From the NCBI RefSeq assembly GCF_900169365.1, contig NZ_FXZH01000001.1:1-64000 (forward strand): 64,000 nucleotides of DNA. Reading direction: 5' to 3'. The notes beneath the pieces were generated by a model. The model had not been told where the DNA came from. It searched no databases and worked only from the letters and a program-made list of their open reading frames with translations. Origin of the DNA: Brevibacterium sp. 239c (lineage in GTDB: Bacteria > Actinomycetota > Actinomycetes > Actinomycetales > Brevibacteriaceae). Position 1 is the first letter of the stretch, and every line of letters begins with the position of its first letter. A program made the position numbers and the translations under genes. Shown here one piece after another: positions 62,992 to 64,000 of this stretch.

Positions 62992-63049
62992 GTCATTTCA
63001 AGATGGCCCCAGTTGGGGAGACCTGACGCTCGGGGAGACCCGAAATGAC
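62992..63049 (+). promoter_or_regulatory. folded leader element of ino1
   Basis: GTCATTTC (62992-62999) pairs perfectly with GAAATGAC (63042-63049). Inside are CCCC-AGTT-GGGG (63007-63018) and GGG-AGA-CCC (63033-63041), plus the direct repeat GGGGAGACC (63015, 63032), so CCCC at 63007 could pair with either GGGG. The ribosome-binding AAGGAG starts at 63051, right after the outer stem. Confidence 0.45.
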
Positions 63050-63067
63050 AAAGGAGAGATCACAGAC

Positions 63068-64000
63068 GTGGGAACGAAATCGATTCGAGTCGCGATTGCC
63101 GGATTGGGCAACTGCGCCTCTTCCCTGATCCAAGGTGTTGAGTATTACCGGGATGCGGCCCCAGGAAGTAAAGTACCGGGACTCATGCACGTTGAGTTCG
63201 GCGATTATCACGTCGGTGATATCGAATTCGTCGCCGCATTCGACGTCGACGGCAAAAAGGTCGGCGCCGATATCGCTGAGGCGATCACGGCCAGTGAGAA
63301 CAACACGATCAAGATTGCCGACGTGCCATCGACCGGTGTCGAGGTTCAGCGCGGACCGACCTTGGACGGCCTCGGCGAGTACTACCGCGAGACCATCGTC
63401 GAATCCGACATCGAACCCGTCGACGTCGCACAGGCGCTGCGTGAGGCACAGGTCGATGTTCTCGTCTGCTACCTGCCCGTAGGTTCGCAGGAAGCCGTCG
63501 AGTACTACGCACAGGCCGCCATCGATGCGAAGGTCGCCTTCGTCAATGCCCTGCCTGTCTTCATCGCCGGCACCAAGGAATGGGACGAGAAGTTCCGTGC
63601 CGCCGGCGTGCCGATCGTCGGCGACGACATCAAGAGCCAGATCGGTGCGACCATCACTCACCGTGTGATGGCCAAGCTGTTCGAGGACCGCGGCGTCGTC
63701 CTCGACCGCACCTACCAGCTCAACGTCGGCGGCAACATGGACTTCAAGAACATGCTCGAGCGCAAACGCCTCGAGTCGAAGAAGATCTCGAAGACCCAGG
63801 CCGTGACTTCGAACACCTCGGCCGAGCTCGAGCCCCGCAACGTCCACATCGGACCCAGCGACTACATTGAGTGGCTCGACGATCGCAAATGGGCTTTCGT
63901 CCGTCTCGAAGGCCGCAACTTCGGTGATGCTCCGGTGTCGCTGGAATACAAGCTCGAGGTCTGGGACTCACCGAACTCGGCCGGAGTCATCATCGACGCC
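63068..64000 (+). CDS. ino1: inositol-3-phosphate synthase, partial
   Basis: Converts glucose-6-phosphate to inositol-3-phosphate with NAD, the first step to phosphatidylinositol and mycothiol. The 311 codons present start [20 protein letters not shown], the NAD-binding loop of the short bacterial-archaeal type, and continue with [32 protein letters not shown] and the active-site [13 protein letters not shown] block. About 50 residues are missing beyond the right edge. AAGGAG lies 11 nt before the GTG. The promoter and leader upstream carry operator-like repeats and a foldable element. Confidence 0.94.
   Translation, partial: MGTKSIRVAIAGLGNCASSLIQGVEYYRDAAPGSKVPGLMHVEFGDYHVGDIEFVAAFDVDGKKVGADIAEAITASENNTIKIADVPSTGVEVQRGPTLDGLGEYYRETIVESDIEPVDVAQALREAQVDVLVCYLPVGSQEAVEYYAQAAIDAKVAFVNALPVFIAGTKEWDEKFRAAGVPIVGDDIKSQIGATITHRVMAKLFEDRGVVLDRTYQLNVGGNMDFKNMLERKRLESKKISKTQAVTSNTSAELEPRNVHIGPSDYIEWLDDRKWAFVRLEGRNFGDAPVSLEYKLEVWDSPNSAGVIIDA

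Overview
The window is high-GC chromosomal DNA from an actinobacterium (Actinomycetota). Evidence is the run of actinobacterial families (DUF3039, DUF2017, DUF3017, DUF6350/PerM, DUF501, MT0933-like, CsbD), GTG starts, many apparently leaderless genes, and blocks ordered as in Mycobacterium tuberculosis (pncB-clpS-DUF2017, rph-rdgB, perM-purN-purH, glmU-prs-rplY-pth, mfd-mazG, eno-ftsB-DUF501-ppx). The overall set suggests a Brevibacterium-like member of the Micrococcales; that genus is my inference, not something the sequence proves. No phage, insertion sequence, CRISPR array or defence island is visible: this is core genome.

Layout. 1-0.3 kb: 5S rRNA, the end of an rRNA operon, followed by three related terminator hairpins. 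0.4-5.2 kb: GNAT acetyltransferase, gdhA, flavin reductase, and a DUF3039/DEAD-DEAH helicase pair. 5.3-9.8 kb: pncB opposite a clpS-DUF2017-phosphodiesterase-rph-rdgB run linking proteolysis, redox or cAMP control, RNA trimming and nucleotide-pool cleaning. 10-16.6 kb: peptide ABC transporter (lipoprotein, two permeases, fused double ATPase) with an amidase. 16.7-23 kb: TcaA-like membrane protein, PerM, purN-purH-DUF3017. 23-26.5 kb: small MT0933-like protein, pcrA, small membrane protein. 26.5-32.6 kb: tRNA-Gln, glmU-prs, an alpha/beta hydrolase, rplY, pth, rhomboid protease. 32.7-44.7 kb: ASST-like lipoprotein divergent from mfd, CsbD, mazG-phosphatase, eno, ftsB-DUF501-ppx-subtilase. 44.7-49.6 kb: ndh behind a Rex-like box, an oxidoreductase/HxlR pair, an orphan glutamate-type binding lipoprotein, a small unknown gene, a dienelactone-hydrolase-like gene and tRNA-Leu(UAA). 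49.7-56.3 kb: MFS transporter, PPK2, a series of membrane proteins and DinB. 56.4-64 kb: hrpA, prfC and the start of ino1, which runs off the window.

The most interesting signals are regulatory or structural rather than new gene clusters: a folded leader and paired operator repeats before ino1; a near-consensus Rex box before ndh; about fifteen genes with a TANNNT box 6-7 nt before the start codon; a short GC-rich imperfect palindrome scattered inside and between genes; tandem repeats sitting on gene ends; and a tRNA-Leu(UAA) lacking the long variable arm. I did not find a clear undescribed multi-gene system; the tightest uncharacterised gene pair is DUF3039 with its helicase.
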